In this document: one piece after another, positions 1-12,316 of the stretch
How positions within the stretch are numbered: position 1 is the first letter of the stretch
Layout: each line of letters opens with the position of its first letter
Source of the DNA: Aedes albopictus
Lineage: Eukaryota > Arthropoda > Insecta > Diptera > Culicidae
Direction: 5' to 3'
NCBI RefSeq assembly: GCF_035046485.1
Contig: NC_085138.1
Location: 341,756,263 to 341,820,262, forward strand
DNA: 64,000 nucleotides
Translations under genes and position numbers: made by a program
Notes under the pieces: generated by a model
The model's input: only the letters and a program-made list of their open reading frames with translations
Told to the model about the DNA's origin: nothing
The model's database searches: none

Positions 1-3000
1 GATTCCTTCAGGAATTCCTTCAGGGATTCCTTCAGGAATTCCTTCAGGGATTCCTTCAGGAATTCCTTCAGGGATTCCTTCAGGAATTCCTTCAGGGATT
101 CCTTCAGGAATTCCTTCAGGGATTCCTTCAGGAATTCCCTCAGGGATTCCTTCAGGAATTCCTTCAGGGATTCCTTCAGGAATTCCTTCAGGGATTCCTT
201 CAGGAATTCCTTCAGGGATTCCTTCAGGAATTCCTTCAGGGATTCCTTCAGGAATTCCTTCAGGGATTCCTTCAGGAATTCCTTCAGGGATTCCTTCAGG
301 AATTCCTTCAGGGATTCCTTCAGGAATTCCTTCAGGGATTCCTTCAGGAATTCCTTCAGAGATTCCTTCAGGAATTCCTTCAGGGATTGCTCCAGGAATT
401 CCTTCAGGGATTCCTCCAGCAATTCCTTCAGCGATTCCTCCAGGAATTCCTTCAGGGATTCCTCCAGGAATTCCTTCAGGGATTCCTCCAGGAATTCCTT
501 CAGGGATTCCTCCAGGAATTCCTTCAGGGATTCCTCCAGGAATTCCTTCAGGGATTACTCCAGGAATTCCCTCAGGGATTCCTCCAGGAATTCCCTCAGG
601 GATTCCTCCAGGAATTCCTTCAGGGATTCCTCCAGGAATTTCCTCAGGGATTCCTCCAGGAATTCCCTCAGGGATTCCTCCAAGAATTCCTTCAGGGGTT
701 TTTTCAGGAATTCCTTCAGGGGTTTCTTCAGGAACCCTGGGTTTCTTTAGGAATTCCTTCAGGGGTTTCTTTAGGAATTCCTTCAGAGATTCCTACAGGG
801 ATTCCTCCAATAATTCCCTCCGGGATTCCTCCAGTGATTCCCTCAGCGATTCCTCCAGGAATTCCCTCAGGGATTCGTCCAGGAATTCCCTCAGGGATTC
901 CCTCAGGGAATTCCCTCACGGATTCCTCCAGGAATTTCTTCAGGGATTCCTCCAGTAATTCCCTCCGGGATTCCTCCAGTAATTCCCTCCGGGATTCCTC
1001 CAGTAATTCCCTCAGGGATTCCTCCAGGAATTCCCTCAGGGATTCCTCCAGGAATTTCTTCAGGGATTCCTCCAGTAATTTCCTCAGGGATTCCTCCAGG
1101 AATTCCCTCAGGGATTCCTCCAGGAATTCCCTCAGGGATTCCTCCAGGAATTTCCTCAGGGATTCCTCCAGGAATTCCTTCAGGGATTCCTCCAGGAATT
1201 TCCTCAGGGATTCCTCCAGGAATTTCCTCAGGGATTCCTCCAGGAATTCCCTCAGGGATTCCTCCAAGAAATCCTTCAGGGGTTTCTTCAGGAATTCCTT
1301 CAGGGGTTTCTTCAGGAATTCCTTCAGGGGTTTCTTCAGGAATTCCTTCAGGGGTTTCTTTAGGAATTCCTTCAGGGGTATCTTTAGGAATTCCCTCAGG
1401 GGTTTCTTCAGGGATTCCTCCAGGAATTCCTTCAGGGATTCCTCCAATAATTCCCTCCGGGATTCCTCCAGTGATTCCTTCAGGAATTCCTTCAGGAATT
1501 CCTTCAGGAATTCTTTCAGGAATTCCTTCAGGAATTCCTTCAGGGATTGCTCCAGGAATTCCTTCAGGGATTGCTCCAGGAATTCCTTCAGGGATTCCTC
1601 CAGCAATTCCTTCAGCGATTCCTCCAGGAATTCCTTCAGGGATTCCTCCAAGAATTCCTTCAGGGATTCCTCCAGGAATTCCTTCAGGGATTCCTCCAGG
1701 AATTCCTTCAGGGATTCCTCCAGGAATTCCTTCAGGGATTACTCCAGGAATTCCCTCAGGGATTCCTCCAGGAATTCCCTAAGGGATTCCTTCAGGAATT
1801 CCCTCAGGGATTCCTCCAGGAATTCCTTCAGGGATTCCTCCAGGAATTTCCTCAGGGATTCCTCCAGGAATTCCCTCAGGGATTCCTCCAAGAATTCCTT
1901 CAGGGGTTTCTTCAGGAATTCCTTCAGGGGTTTCTTCAGGAATTCCTTCAGGGGTTTCTTTAGGAATTCCTTCAGGGGTTTCTTTAGGAATTCCTTCAGG
2001 GGTTTCTTTAGGAATTCCTTCAGGGGTTTCTTCAGGGATTCCTTCAGGAATTCCTTCAGAGATTCCTTCAGGGATTCCTTCAGGAATTCCTATAGGGATT
2101 CCTTCAGGAATTCCTTCAGGGATTCCTCCAATAATTCCCTCCGGGATTCCTCCAGTGATTCCCTCAGGGATTCCTCCAGGAATTCCCTCAGGGATTCCCT
2201 CAGGGAATTCCCTCACGGATTCCTCCAGGAATTTCTTCAGGGATTCCTCCAGTAATTCCCTCCGGGATTACTCCAGGAATTCCCTCCGGGATTCCTCCAG
2301 TAATTCCCTCAGGGATTCCTCCAGGAATTCCCTCAGGGATTCCTCCAGGAATTTCTTCAGGGATTCGTCCAGTAATTTCCTCAGGGATTCCTCCAGGAAT
2401 TCCCTCAGGGATTCCTCCAGGAATTCCCTCAGGGATTCCTCCAGGAATTCCTCCAGGGATTCCTCCAGGAATTCCCTCAGGGATTCCTCCAAGAATTCCT
2501 TCAGGGGTTTCTTCAGGAATTCCTTCAGGGGTTTCTTTAGGAATTCCTTCAGGGGTTTCTTTAGGAATTCCTTCAGGGGTTTCTTTAGGAATTCCTTCAG
2601 GGGTTTCTTTAGGGATTCCTTCAGGAATTCCTTCAGAGATTCCTTCAGGGATTCCTTCAGGAATTCCTACAGGGATTCCTTCAGGAATTCCTTCAGGGAT
2701 TCCTCCAATAATTCCCTCCGGGATTCCTCCAGTGATTCCCTCAGGGATTCGTCCAGGAATTCCCTCAGGGATTCGTCCAGGAATTCCCTCTGGGATTCCT
2801 TCAGGGAATTCCCTCACGGATTCCTCCAGGAATTTCTTCAGGGATTCCTCCAGTAATTCCCTCCGGGATTCCTCCAGTAATTCCCTCCGGGATTCCTCCA
2901 GGAATTCCCTCAGGGATTCCTCCCGGAATTCCCTCAGGTATTCCTCCAGGAATTCCCTCAGGGATTCCTCCAGGAATTCCCTCAGGGATTCCTTCAGGGA

Positions 3001-3222
3001 TTCCCTCAGGGATTCCTTCAGGGATTCCCTCAGGGATTCTTCCAGGAATTCCCTCAGAGATTCCTCCAGGAATTCCCTCAGGGATTTCGCCAGGAATTTC
3101 CTCAGGGATTCCTCCAGGAATTCCCTCAGGGATTCCTCCAGGAATTACCTCAGGGATTCTTCCAGGAATTCCCTCAGGGATTCCTCCAGGAATTTCCTCA
3201 GGGATTCCTCCAGAAATTCCCT
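1..3222. repeat. 12/24-bp GAATTC satellite array, block 1
   Basis: Tandem repeat of a 12-bp unit, GATTCCTTCAGG alternating with AATTCCTTCAGG, so the true period is 24 bp and one EcoRI site (GAATTC) falls in each 24 bp. Positions 1-363 are almost perfect. From there to about 3200 the unit varies (CTTC versus CTCC; GGGGTTTCTTCAGG variants). The variant clusters recur at about 690-780, 1280-1410, 1900-2030 and 2500-2610, giving a higher-order unit of about 600 bp. Long open frames occur on both strands only because the unit is a multiple of 3 and contains no stop; I do not regard them as genes. Confidence 0.97.
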
Positions 3223-5165
3223 CAGAATTCCTTCAAGAATTTCCCCAGGGATTCCTCCAGGAATTCCCTCAGGTATTCCTCCAGGAATGTTTTCAGGGAT
3301 TCCTCCAGGAACTCCCTCAGGGATTCGTCCAGGAACTCCCCAAGGGATTCCTCCAGGAACTCCCCAAGGGATTCCTCCAGAAACTCCAAGGGATTCCACC
3401 AGGAACTCCCCAAGGGATTCCTCCAGTAATTCCTTCAGGGTTTCCTCCAGGGATTCCTCCAGGAATTCCTCCAGGGAATCCTCCAGGAGTTCCCCCAGGA
3501 ATTCCTCCAGGGATTCCTTCAGGAATTCCTCCAGGGATTCCTCCAGGAATTGCTCCAGGGATTCCTCCAGGAATTGCTCCAGGGATTCCTCCAGGAATTG
3601 CTCCAGGGATTCCTCCAGGAATTGCTCCAGGGATTCCTCCAGGAATTCCTCCAGGGATTCCTTCAGGAATTCCTCCAGGGATTCCTCCAGGCATTCCTCC
3701 AAGGATTCCTCCAGGAATTGCTCCAGAGATTCCTCCATGAATTGCTCCAGGGATTCCTCAAGGAAATCCCCAAGGGATTCCTCCAGGGATTCCCCAAGGG
3801 TTTCCTCTAGGAATTCCCCAAGGGTTTCCTCCAGTAATTCCCCAAGGGATTCCTCCAGTAATTCCTTCAGGGTTTCCTCCAGGGATTCCTCCAGGAATTC
3901 CTCCAGGGAATCCTCCAGGAATTCCTCCAGGGATTCCTCCAGGAATTCCTCCAGGGATTCCTCCAGGGATTCCTCCAGGGATTCCTCCAGGAATTCCTCA
4001 AGGGATTCCTCCAGGAATTCCTCCAGGAATTCCTCCAGGGATTCCTCCAGGAATTCCTTCAGGGATTCCTCCAGGAATTCCTCCAGGGATTCCTCCAGGA
4101 ATTCCTCCAGGGATTCCTCCAGGAATTCCTCCAGGGATTCCTCCAGGAATTCCTCCAGGGATTCCTCCAGGAATTCCTCCAGGGATTCCTCCAGGAATTC
4201 CTCCAGGGATTCCTCCAGGAATTCCTCCAGGGATTCCTCCAGGAATTCCTCCAGGGATTCCTCCAGGAATTCCTCCAGGGATTCCTCCAGGAATTCCTCC
4301 AGGGATTCCTCCAGGAATTCCTCCAGGGATTCCTCCAGGAATTCCTCCAGGGATTCCTCCAGGAATTCCTCCAGGGATTCCTCCAGGAATTCCTCCAGGG
4401 ATTCCTCCAGGAATTCCTCCAGGGATTCCTCCAGGAATTCCTCCAGGGATTCCTCCAGGAATTCCTCCAGGGATTCCTCCAGGAATTCCTCCAGGGATTC
4501 CTCCAGGAATTCCTCCAGGGATTCCTCCAGGAATTCCTCCAGGGATTCCTCCAGGAATTCCTCCAGGGATTCCTCCAGCGATTCCTCCAGGGATTCCTCC
4601 AGCGATTCCTCCAGGGATTCCTCCAGGAATTCCTCCAGGGATTCCTCCAGGAATTCCTCCAGGGATTCCTCCAGGAATTCCTCCAGGGATTCCTCCAGGA
4701 ATTCCTCTAGGAATTCCTCCGGGGATTCCTCCAGGGATTCCTCCAGGGATTCCTCTAGGAATTCCTCCAGGGATTCCTCCAGGGATTCCTCCAGGGATTC
4801 CTTCAGGAATTCCTCCAGGGATTCCTCAGGAGTTCCTCGAGAGATTCTTCCAGGGATCCCTCCAGGAATTTCTCCAGGGATTCTTCCAGGATTTCCTCCA
4901 GGGATTCCTCCAGGATTTCCTCCAGGGATTCCTCCAGGATTTTCACTAGGGATTCCTCCAGGAATTTCTCGAGGGATTCTTCCAGGAGTTCCTTCTAGAA
5001 ATCCTCCAGGAACCCCTAGTCTCAGAAATTGTCTCAGGGATCCATCTAGATATTTCTCCAGGATTTTTTCTACAAATTCTTCTAGAGATTGCTTCACACA
5101 TTCTACGCGAGTTTCTTCATGGACTCTTCAAGGAATTTCTCTAGAAATTGCTCTCGGACCCCCGA
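3223..5165. repeat. 12/24-bp GAATTC satellite array, block 2
   Basis: Continuation of the same array. The section 3900-4720 is the most homogeneous of the whole locus: AATTCCTCCAGG and GGATTCCTCCAG alternate with almost no substitution for about 800 bp, implying recent homogenisation by unequal exchange or slippage. At 3223-3880 the units are more varied and include CCCCAAGG forms; the stretch 3400-3480 is repeated at about 3840-3910. From 4830 the units decay progressively and the pattern is lost by about 5165. Confidence 0.96.
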
Positions 5166-6010
5166 AATTCTTCAAAAAAAATATCGATGTATTCCACCAA
5201 AAACTCCATTGAATTATTCATCTCAAACAAGTGTGTCTAATCAAGATACGCTTGCATTCTCATTCTTCGCCTCACCACGGCTCACCCAACTGGCGACAAT
5301 GAGGTCAAATCCATTCCAAGAAACCACATCGTTAAGGACACACAGACACACCACAACCAAAACAATGGAAAAATCTCCTCCATCCATGATGGCGACAATC
5401 CATTCACCCTTGCCAAGATAAGAGTACGCCACGAAATCGACCAAAGAAACACATCTCTGCATAATAGATTTTGGCAAACGTTTGCCACTGAACTTGAACG
5501 CATGGCGACGGCGACGACGACGATGACGACGACAATGATGACTGATGAGATCGAAATGATATTCATCTTTTCCGGGGGCGCCCGATGCTCTTGAATGTTG
5601 TTGCGTTGTTCGTTGCCAATTTATGATTTGTTGGCTCTGTCTTGTGGTTGGTTGGTTTGTTGGTTATAAAAATAGATATATTTGAGAGGAGACATGGAAG
5701 AGGCGACCGGCGGCCAAAATGCTAAAATTCGATATTCAAAGGACACGACAAGGACATTCGAGCGTATCGAGACTGGAATGAAGAGGTGGGTGAACGCGAA
5801 GATAATTGTGGATATTGCTGGCCGTGGAGTCTTGGGCAATCTTTTTTCAATTGGGGAAATGTTTCTGTTGGTTTCTGAATGTTTGTGTGACATTAAGCAG
5901 CAGTTTTGTTTTACTATCACTTTTGAGCCGTTTAGAGGAACATGTTTAATTCAATATACTAGTTAAAATCCTACGAATACTTTACTCCACTTCTAAAAGA
6001 ACTTTTTTAT
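5166..6010. other. Spacer between satellite arrays, no gene recognised
   Basis: Mostly unique-looking sequence. It holds one copy of a duplicated flank (listed separately) and a short GAC/GAT-rich trinucleotide run near 5500-5540. Open frames of up to about 100 codons are present on both strands but show no recognisable domain. Confidence 0.6.
5324..5432 (+). repeat. Duplicated array flank, copy 1
   Basis: This ~109-bp segment, from CCACATCG to ACGCCAC, reappears at 6735-6837 with a few small indels and substitutions. Copy 2 abuts the end of the second satellite array directly, while copy 1 lies about 160 bp beyond the end of the first. The pairing suggests the arrays and their flank were duplicated together. 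Confidence 0.9.
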
Positions 6011-6732
6011 AGGAATTCCTAAAGGGATTCGTCCTGGAATTTCTTAAGAAATTCATACAGGAATTCCTCAAGGGATTCATCCAGGAATTCCTCAAGAGAT
6101 TCATCCAGGAATTCCTCAAGAGATTCATCCAGGAACTCCTCAAGAGATTCATCCAGGAGTTTCTCAAGGGATTCATCCCGAAATTCCTAAAGGGATTCAT
6201 CCAGGAATTCCTCAAGAGATTCATACAGGAATTCCTCAAGGGAGTCCTCCAGGAATTCCTCAAGGGATTCCTCCAGCAATTCCTCAAAGGATTCCTCCAG
6301 GAATTCCTCAAAGGATTCCTCCAGGAATTCCTCAAGAGATTCATCCAGGAATTCCTCAAGGGATTCCTCCAGGAATTCCTAAAGAGATTCCTCCAGGAAT
6401 TCCTCAAGGGAGTCCTCCAGGAATTTCTCAAGGAATTCCTCCAGCAATTCCTCAAGGAATTCCTCAAGGAATTCCTCGAGCAATTCCTCAAGGGAGTCCT
6501 CCAGGAATTTCTCAAGGAATTCCTCCAGCAATTCCTCAAGGAATTCCTCCAGCAATTCCTCAAGGAATTCCTCGAGCAATTCCTCAAGGAATTCCTCCAG
6601 AAATTCCTCAAGGAATTCCTCCAGGAATTCCTCAAAGGATTCCTTCAGGAGTCCCTCAAGAGATTTATCCAGGAATTCCTCAAGGGGTTCATACAGGAAT
6701 TCCTCAAGGGATTCATTGAGGAATTCCCAGGG
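6011..6732. repeat. Second, diverged 12-bp GAATTC satellite array
   Basis: Tandem units of the type GAATTCCTCAAG and GGATTCATCCAG, again a 24-bp double unit but with CTCAAG replacing CTCCAG or CTTCAG. It is more diverged between units than 3900-4720, so it is an older or separately evolving array. Open frames through it, on both strands, are artefacts of the stop-free unit. Confidence 0.93.
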
Positions 6733-6734
6733 AT

Positions 6735-6837
6735 CCACATCGTTAAAGGCACAGACACACCACAACCAAAACAATGGGAAATTTCTGCTCCATGATGGCG
6801 ACAATCCATTCACCCTGCCAAGATAAGAGTACGCCAC
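6735..6837 (+). repeat. Duplicated array flank, copy 2
   Basis: Second copy of the segment at 5324-5432, 1411 bp downstream and in the same orientation. It follows immediately on the last satellite unit. Confidence 0.9.
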
Positions 6838-9110
6838 TTTTTAAAAGATTTTTTTTTTTATTTATTTGTTGTTTTGCTAAAATGAAATTAATATTTGTGT
6901 CAAAGCTTTAACGCATAAAAAAAAACTTTAGAATACTTTAGCTTGATTGACTGGAGCCAATGTGATAGCAGGAATCTTGAGTTTGTAAATGATGGTGTAT
7001 TTTTTAATTTTTACCAAGTGGTTAAAAAAATAAAATAAAAAAGAAAATAAAAAAATTAAATATTTTGGATTGAAGAAATCTAATCACATCATTTAAAGCT
7101 AGAGATCAAGAATCAATTAAACATCTTCGACGATCAAAGAAAAGAGATTTAAACTTTTATTGAAACAGCTTTATGAAATGTTTTAATTGGTTGACTGACG
7201 CTGAACTCACTGACAACTGGCACGAAATGCACCGAGGTTGATTGTTCAAATAACACTTGTTGGCAAACCAAACATAATTTCTCGTAGAACATTTCAAAAC
7301 AACCAATGTAATGAAAGAAGACAGAAGAGAAAATTCTCTCTTCCCTATTGAAGTGATATTCCTGATTTTATTTTTATGTTTTTCCCAAATTTAAGTCAAT
7401 TTTTTTAAATTTGATGATAATTTTTTAAATGTTTTGATTTTTAATATTTTCCTAAAAAAAATATTTTTTGTGTTATGTTTAGAAAAATAATGTTAGAGTC
7501 TATGAAGTCCATCATTACTATGATAGAATGGTTTGAAAAAATATTTAAAAAAAAATTCCGATTTAATATAAAAGAAACAAGGACACCCGAAAGGTAGCCA
7601 AAATATCAATTTAACGATGATTTTTTAAATGTAAATACGCTGTAAAAGACAGCAAGAACAATTCTCAAATATGCATAACAGTCCTAACTAGCAGTCAAAA
7701 ATATAAAGGTTTTGATTACCAATTGAACAAAAAATAACAAAAAATTCTCATACTGTACCCCACAACGAAAATATTTTTATTTTTTTTAAATTTTTTTTAT
7801 GTTACAGAAAAATAAATGAAATAAAAGCTCAAATTGCGGAATAAAACGTTTCGAAAAATTACACGACTGTCTTTGTGTAGACAACGACGACAACGACAAA
7901 CAAAGTGCAAGTTTATTCGAGACAAACCATGGAAAAGTACCGATAGATTATACCAATGTGAGGCGAGGATGATCTCCTCTAGGTACAGCCTCAGTAGCAC
8001 GACCGAGCGAAGCAATATTTGCTTTTTGTTAGGTCCCCTGCTAGGTGCAACTAATCAGGTATTAAGACGCTTTGTTTGCGGTAGCAGTTGAACAAATTGG
8101 AAAAGTGGAGCATAATAATATTATACGATTACCGTGAAATGAAGCAAGTTTAGTGTGGGAATTATTTCATATTAAAAATCATAACTTTGGTTTTTATTTT
8201 CTTTTTTTTTTGTAAATCCAAGGATTTACGATAATTGCGATCATTTTATTGCCGATTCCCTGTCTTTTGTAATTTTTTATTATCAATTTTCAATTTATAG
8301 TCAAAATATGATCCTTTTAAAATTGTTAAATTAAAATGTTCGTTTTCATTCGCTGTCAAAACTTTTTTTTTCAATTGTTAAAAAAAACAGCTCATAAGCA
8401 AATTATAACTAAATAAACTGTATTTAACTAGGTACTTCTGTTTCTTGGGAATATCTCAAAAAATGTGTCTTGAAATAAAAAATGCATTGTCTAATTAATC
8501 AGCCGTAACAGATTTATCAAATTCTAGAACATGTGGAAAGAAAAAGGAAACTTCAAAATTCAAAAGATTTTGAGGCATACCATCAAATTACAAACCGTTA
8601 TGAAGTAATGCCATTTTACGGTACCCTTAAGCGCCTTATTTAAGGTTAACTTACTGCCAGGAAATGATCCATTGTTTCTGGTCGGAAACTTTCGTTTTGC
8701 TGACGATGACGATGATGACCATGTCCAACAAAAGTTCGAGATTGTGCATTGTTGCTGTGGGAAACTGTAGGTATGTACAATGAGTCGAGAGTTGTGAAGT
8801 TAAATATTTTGATGTCACAGAGGATTCAAGCGATGCACCAATTACAGTCCAACAAGTTTTACCGGAAAATCAAGAATTTTACAAATAAGTGATAGTGAAC
8901 ATCGTTGGAACAAACGAACATTTCTTAAAAGATTTCTGCAAACTCATCTTTACCTGTATATATGCGTCCGGTATCTTCTTTTGAGAACATATACCCCATA
9001 CGCCGTCCTTAATCGAGGATAGCTTTGATGTGAACTTTTATAAATTCATGCAAAAATTGCTCCTGAAATGTAGTTACTGTAATTCCTGCTTTTTATTATT
9101 TTTTTTTAAG
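6838..9110. other. AT-rich sequence, no gene recognised
   Basis: About 2.3 kb of AT-rich DNA with many homopolymer A and T runs. The longest open frames (about 7797-8091, overlapping on both strands) have no recognisable domain. I see no repeat structure or RNA gene. Confidence 0.5.
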
Positions 9111-9650
9111 CGTCACAAGGATTGATTCAGGCATCATTCCAGTCATTCGGTAGAAATCTTATCAGAGATTACCCCAGAAAACATGCTAGAAATTACTCCA
9201 GGGATGTCACTGAAAATATCTCTAAGAGTACCTCCAATCTCGTTCAGTCCAGTGGCTTAATCGGGCCAGCAAAACGGAGTTGCAGGTACGAATCTCAACA
9301 GTACCAAGTTGTATTTTTTCACAAATTTATCTCACAATTTCTTAACAAATCACACACGTTAAAAAATTTTCGTTTATTCTGGTAAGGATTTACCCATGTA
9401 CTTCACCAGATATTTTTGCAAGAATTCTTACAGTCCATATAATGTACCAGTGACAACTTTGAAAGGTACTCCACGAGTTGGATGTTTTTCAGGATAATTC
9501 TTTATGGATTTCTACTAAACGATTTTCAAACAGCTCTCTCAGGCATTTCTTTTAGAGCTTCTTTCACACCTTTTCGAGAACATTCCCAGTGGAAACTAGA
9601 AGACTTTCAATTGCTGTTTCAGCACTGCTAAATGAAGTTATGCCTTAAAC
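9111..9650 (+). repeat. Decayed 12-bp GAATTC-type repeat block
   Basis: Irregularly spaced remnants such as GAAATTACTCCAGGGA and GATTACCCCAGAAA recur about every 12-24 bp in the orientation of the 5' array. This is a heavily mutated relic of the satellite family at 1-5165. Confidence 0.55.
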
Positions 9651-9848
9651 AGAGAAAAAAGCTAGTGCAGATTACGATTCGTCGGCCTTCATAGTTTCTC
9701 TTTCTTGATTGACTCCCGCCGCAAACAAAACTATGAGTCGTTTTTTGAAGCTTTATTTCCCATTGTTTTCACTTGCCGCACCCAAAAACACAACGGGGTC
9801 GGCCAATCTGGCGGTACCTACACCCCGTACGAACAAAATATGTTATTC

Positions 9849-9958
9849 AGGGTGGCCACCAAATTTTAGTTTTGAAATTCCCGTCTTTTTCCCGGTTTTC
9901 CCGGTACAATTACTGAATTTTTCCCGGTTTTTAAAGTGCACATTTTTTAGTAGGTAAC
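9849..9958 (+). repeat. CCCGG-rich dispersed repeat with GGTGGCCACC end
   Basis: Begins with AGGGTGGCCACC and continues with repeated TTCCCGG/TTTTCCCGG motifs. The reverse complement of the same 12-bp end closes a similar CCCGG-rich segment at 12797-12915. A related CCCGG piece without that end is at about 45070-45120. Class unknown. Confidence 0.55.
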
Positions 9959-10394
9959 GCCCAATTTTCGTTTCATATGGATGATAAGTACTATGTAAAA
10001 ATGCAGTTGCATTTGCATTGCAAAATCCTGTGGATACTATGTACTAGATATTTATAGTTTAACATTATTCTTGACGCAATGCATCTATGGAAAAAATAGA
10101 AATAACCATCAATGATGGCATAAAAGACGTATGCTATACAATTACTTACAACCCATTTTCGTTCAGCTCCAAATAGTGTGCAATTCAAACTTTCTCTGAC
10201 TCATTATTTTACTTCTTTTCTTGTATTTAAAAAAAAAAATATTAAAAATGTAGCTAACTATGATAGATCTGATCTATAATAGGTAAGATGTACATATAAA
10301 ATCAGCAAAGGTCGGACTCGATTATCCGGGACATGGAGGATAATCGAACCATTTTTTTTTTCATTCATTAGCGTAGATGCCCTAACACAACTTC

Positions 10395-11298
10395 ATTGGT
10401 GTTGTTTCCGGGGATTCCTCTAGAATGTCTAACTGAGTATTCCCCCAATAACTTTTATCTGGAGATTCTTACAGAGTTTTGTCGGAGATTTCATATTTCG
10501 ATTACTCCAAAAATACTATCATGGGTTTCTTCAGTAACTCCTGTTAGGGATTCCACCTTGGATATCTTTTGTGAATTCCTCCAGATTCCTTGACCTTCCG
10601 TAACTAGCGCAGTTGGCCACCACCGCCAGCACCACGCTAATACTGAACACAAAAAGCGAGATTTTTTTCAACGTGTTGTACAAAACACAACAGCGAGGGT
10701 TAATGGATTTATTCTGGAAGAGGTTCCTTAAGGGAATTCAGGATTTTAGTCTGTTGGCCATGAGGGAATATCGTTTTGGTCTGGGATCATGAATTCGATC
10801 TAGGGATTTGTCATGGAACTCCTGAAGGATTCCCAAAAGAAGCTCCCATATATCTAGAAGGTTTTCCAAGGAACTTTTAGAAGATTCCTCGAAAGAAGAA
10901 AATCCTTCAGAAGTTTGATTTTCAGAATTCTGGAGTATTTCCAGAAATAGTTACCGTAAAGTTTTTGTAAGAAATCCCAGGAGGGCTCCCAGAAAGAACT
11001 CCTGGATGATTTGCAGAGGGAACTTCTAGAGGATGCCCAAAAGCAACTCCTGGAGGACTTCTATAAGCAATTCCTGGAGGTTTCCTGGAACAAACTCCTG
11101 GAGGGTGCCTAAGAAGAACTCTTGAAGGAAACACAGTAAGAAACAATGAAGAAATTCCAGAAGCAAATATAAAATAAAGATAAAATTCAGCGAAATCTCT
11201 TGAAAGTTTTCAAAATCAAAGTTTCAGAAGAACTCATGGAGATGAATGAGTCACAGAATGATTTCCTGGAGAAATACCAGAACAAACTCTGTATAGAA
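10395..11298. repeat. Decayed 12-bp repeat block, orientation switches
   Basis: At 10395-10600 remnants read in the GGATTCCTCCAG orientation; at about 10690-11298 they read in the opposite sense (CTCCTGGAGG, GGAATTC). The switch implies either two independently placed blocks or an inversion. No gene is seen. Confidence 0.55.
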
Positions 11299-11307
11299 TC
11301 CCAGAAC

Positions 11308-11542
11308 AAGGGGCAAGACAGATACAGCGAGAGTAACTCTGTTATCGAAATGTTGCTCAGAATTCCTCTGGATAGCTCTGGATCTCTCTGGTTTTCCCGT
11401 AGTCTTGCCTGATACCAGTGAAAAATCGAGCAGTCTTGCCCGATTTTCCGCTTCGTAACGGCGTTTCTGAATGGATTCGAGCGAAAAGAGTTACTCAGGA
11501 TTGCTCAGAGTTGCTCCGGATTTCACAGTGTCTTGCCCCTAG
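11308..11542. mobile_element. 235-bp MITE with 9-bp target duplication
   Basis: Terminal inverted repeats carry GGGGCAAGACA at the left and TGTCTTGCCCC at the right. The element is flanked by a perfect 9-bp direct repeat, TCCCAGAAC, at 11299-11307 and 11543-11551. A 9-bp duplication is typical of Mutator-like (MULE) elements and 8 bp of hAT, so a MULE-type MITE is the better guess. No coding capacity. It sits inside decayed 12-bp repeat. Confidence 0.85.
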
Positions 11543-11551
11543 TCCCAGAAC

Positions 11552-11799
11552 TCCCGATGGATTTATAAAAAAAAGCTTCCGGATGAATGCCAGAACAAAA
11601 ATCTAAGGAAACCACAGAGGGAGCTCCAGGAAGAAAAGGAAAGATTTTCTGGAGGGATTTCAAAAAAATAATCTGGGAACAATTCCCGTAGGAAATTTTG
11701 AAGATTGGAGAAACACCTGTTACAATTGCGGAAGGAAAATCTTGATGAATCTTGAAAAGATATCTTGAATAAATTTCAAGAGGTTGTCTTGGTTAAAAC
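11552..11799 (-). repeat. Decayed 12-bp repeat between two MITE copies
   Basis: Weak remnants in the CTGGAGGGATTTC orientation between the complete MITE and its truncated relative. Nothing else is recognisable. Confidence 0.4.
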
Positions 11800-12021
11800 C
11801 TAGGGGCAAGACAGATACAGCGAGAGTAACTATGTTATCGAAGTGTTGCTCAGAATTCCGCTGAATAGCTCTGGATCACTCTGATTTTCCCGAAGTGTTG
11901 CCTGATACCAGTGAAAAATCGAGCAATCTTGCCGGATTTCCCGCTTCGTACAGACGTTTCTGAATGGATTCGAGCAAAAAAAGTTACTCAGGTTTGCACA
12001 GAGTGGCTCCGGATTTCACAG
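11800..12021. mobile_element. Truncated second copy of the GGGGCAAGACA MITE
   Basis: About 220 bp similar along its whole length to the element at 11308-11542, in the same orientation. It starts with CTAGGGGCAAGACAG but stops at TTTCACAG, so the right terminal repeat of about 20 bp is missing. Confidence 0.85.
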
Positions 12022-12312
12022 GAAATTAAGAAAGGACACGGGTTAATCCAAAAGAAAACTTCGAAAAAAAAAAAGCTCAGGTGTAAGAAACTCTTTCCTC
12101 GACACAATCTCATCGAATTCGAAGAGATAATCAAACGGTACAAAACCCTAGAGGAATTCTAGAAGAAAATTCTTTGAGAATCCCAAGTTCTGTTTTAACC
12201 ATTTGGAGCCGAATAATTTCACAACTGCTGCCGCAACCTCGCTGGCCTCTAATACGCTTGTTATGCTCGGTATCATCGCCGGGGTTATATTGACCCCTCT
12301 GGCACAAGAAAT
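12022..12312. other. No feature recognised
   Basis: Contains weak 12-bp repeat remnants to about 12185, then ordinary sequence. Confidence 0.4.
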
Positions 12313-12316
12313 TTAA

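Noticed and set aside
1..5165. CRISPR-like regular repeats
   Set aside because: No unique spacers; simple tandem satellite in a eukaryotic genome.
387..5212. Very long Phe/Leu/Gln-, Ser/Arg/Asn- and Gly/Ile/Pro-rich open frames on both strands
   Set aside because: They are translations of a 12-bp stop-free satellite unit; every frame is open and none has non-repetitive content.
5982..6837. Open frames of 150-217 codons over the second array
   Set aside because: Same cause: repeat without stop codons.
7797..8091. Overlapping 72- and 85-codon frames
   Set aside because: Mutual antisense overlap in AT-rich DNA, no domain.
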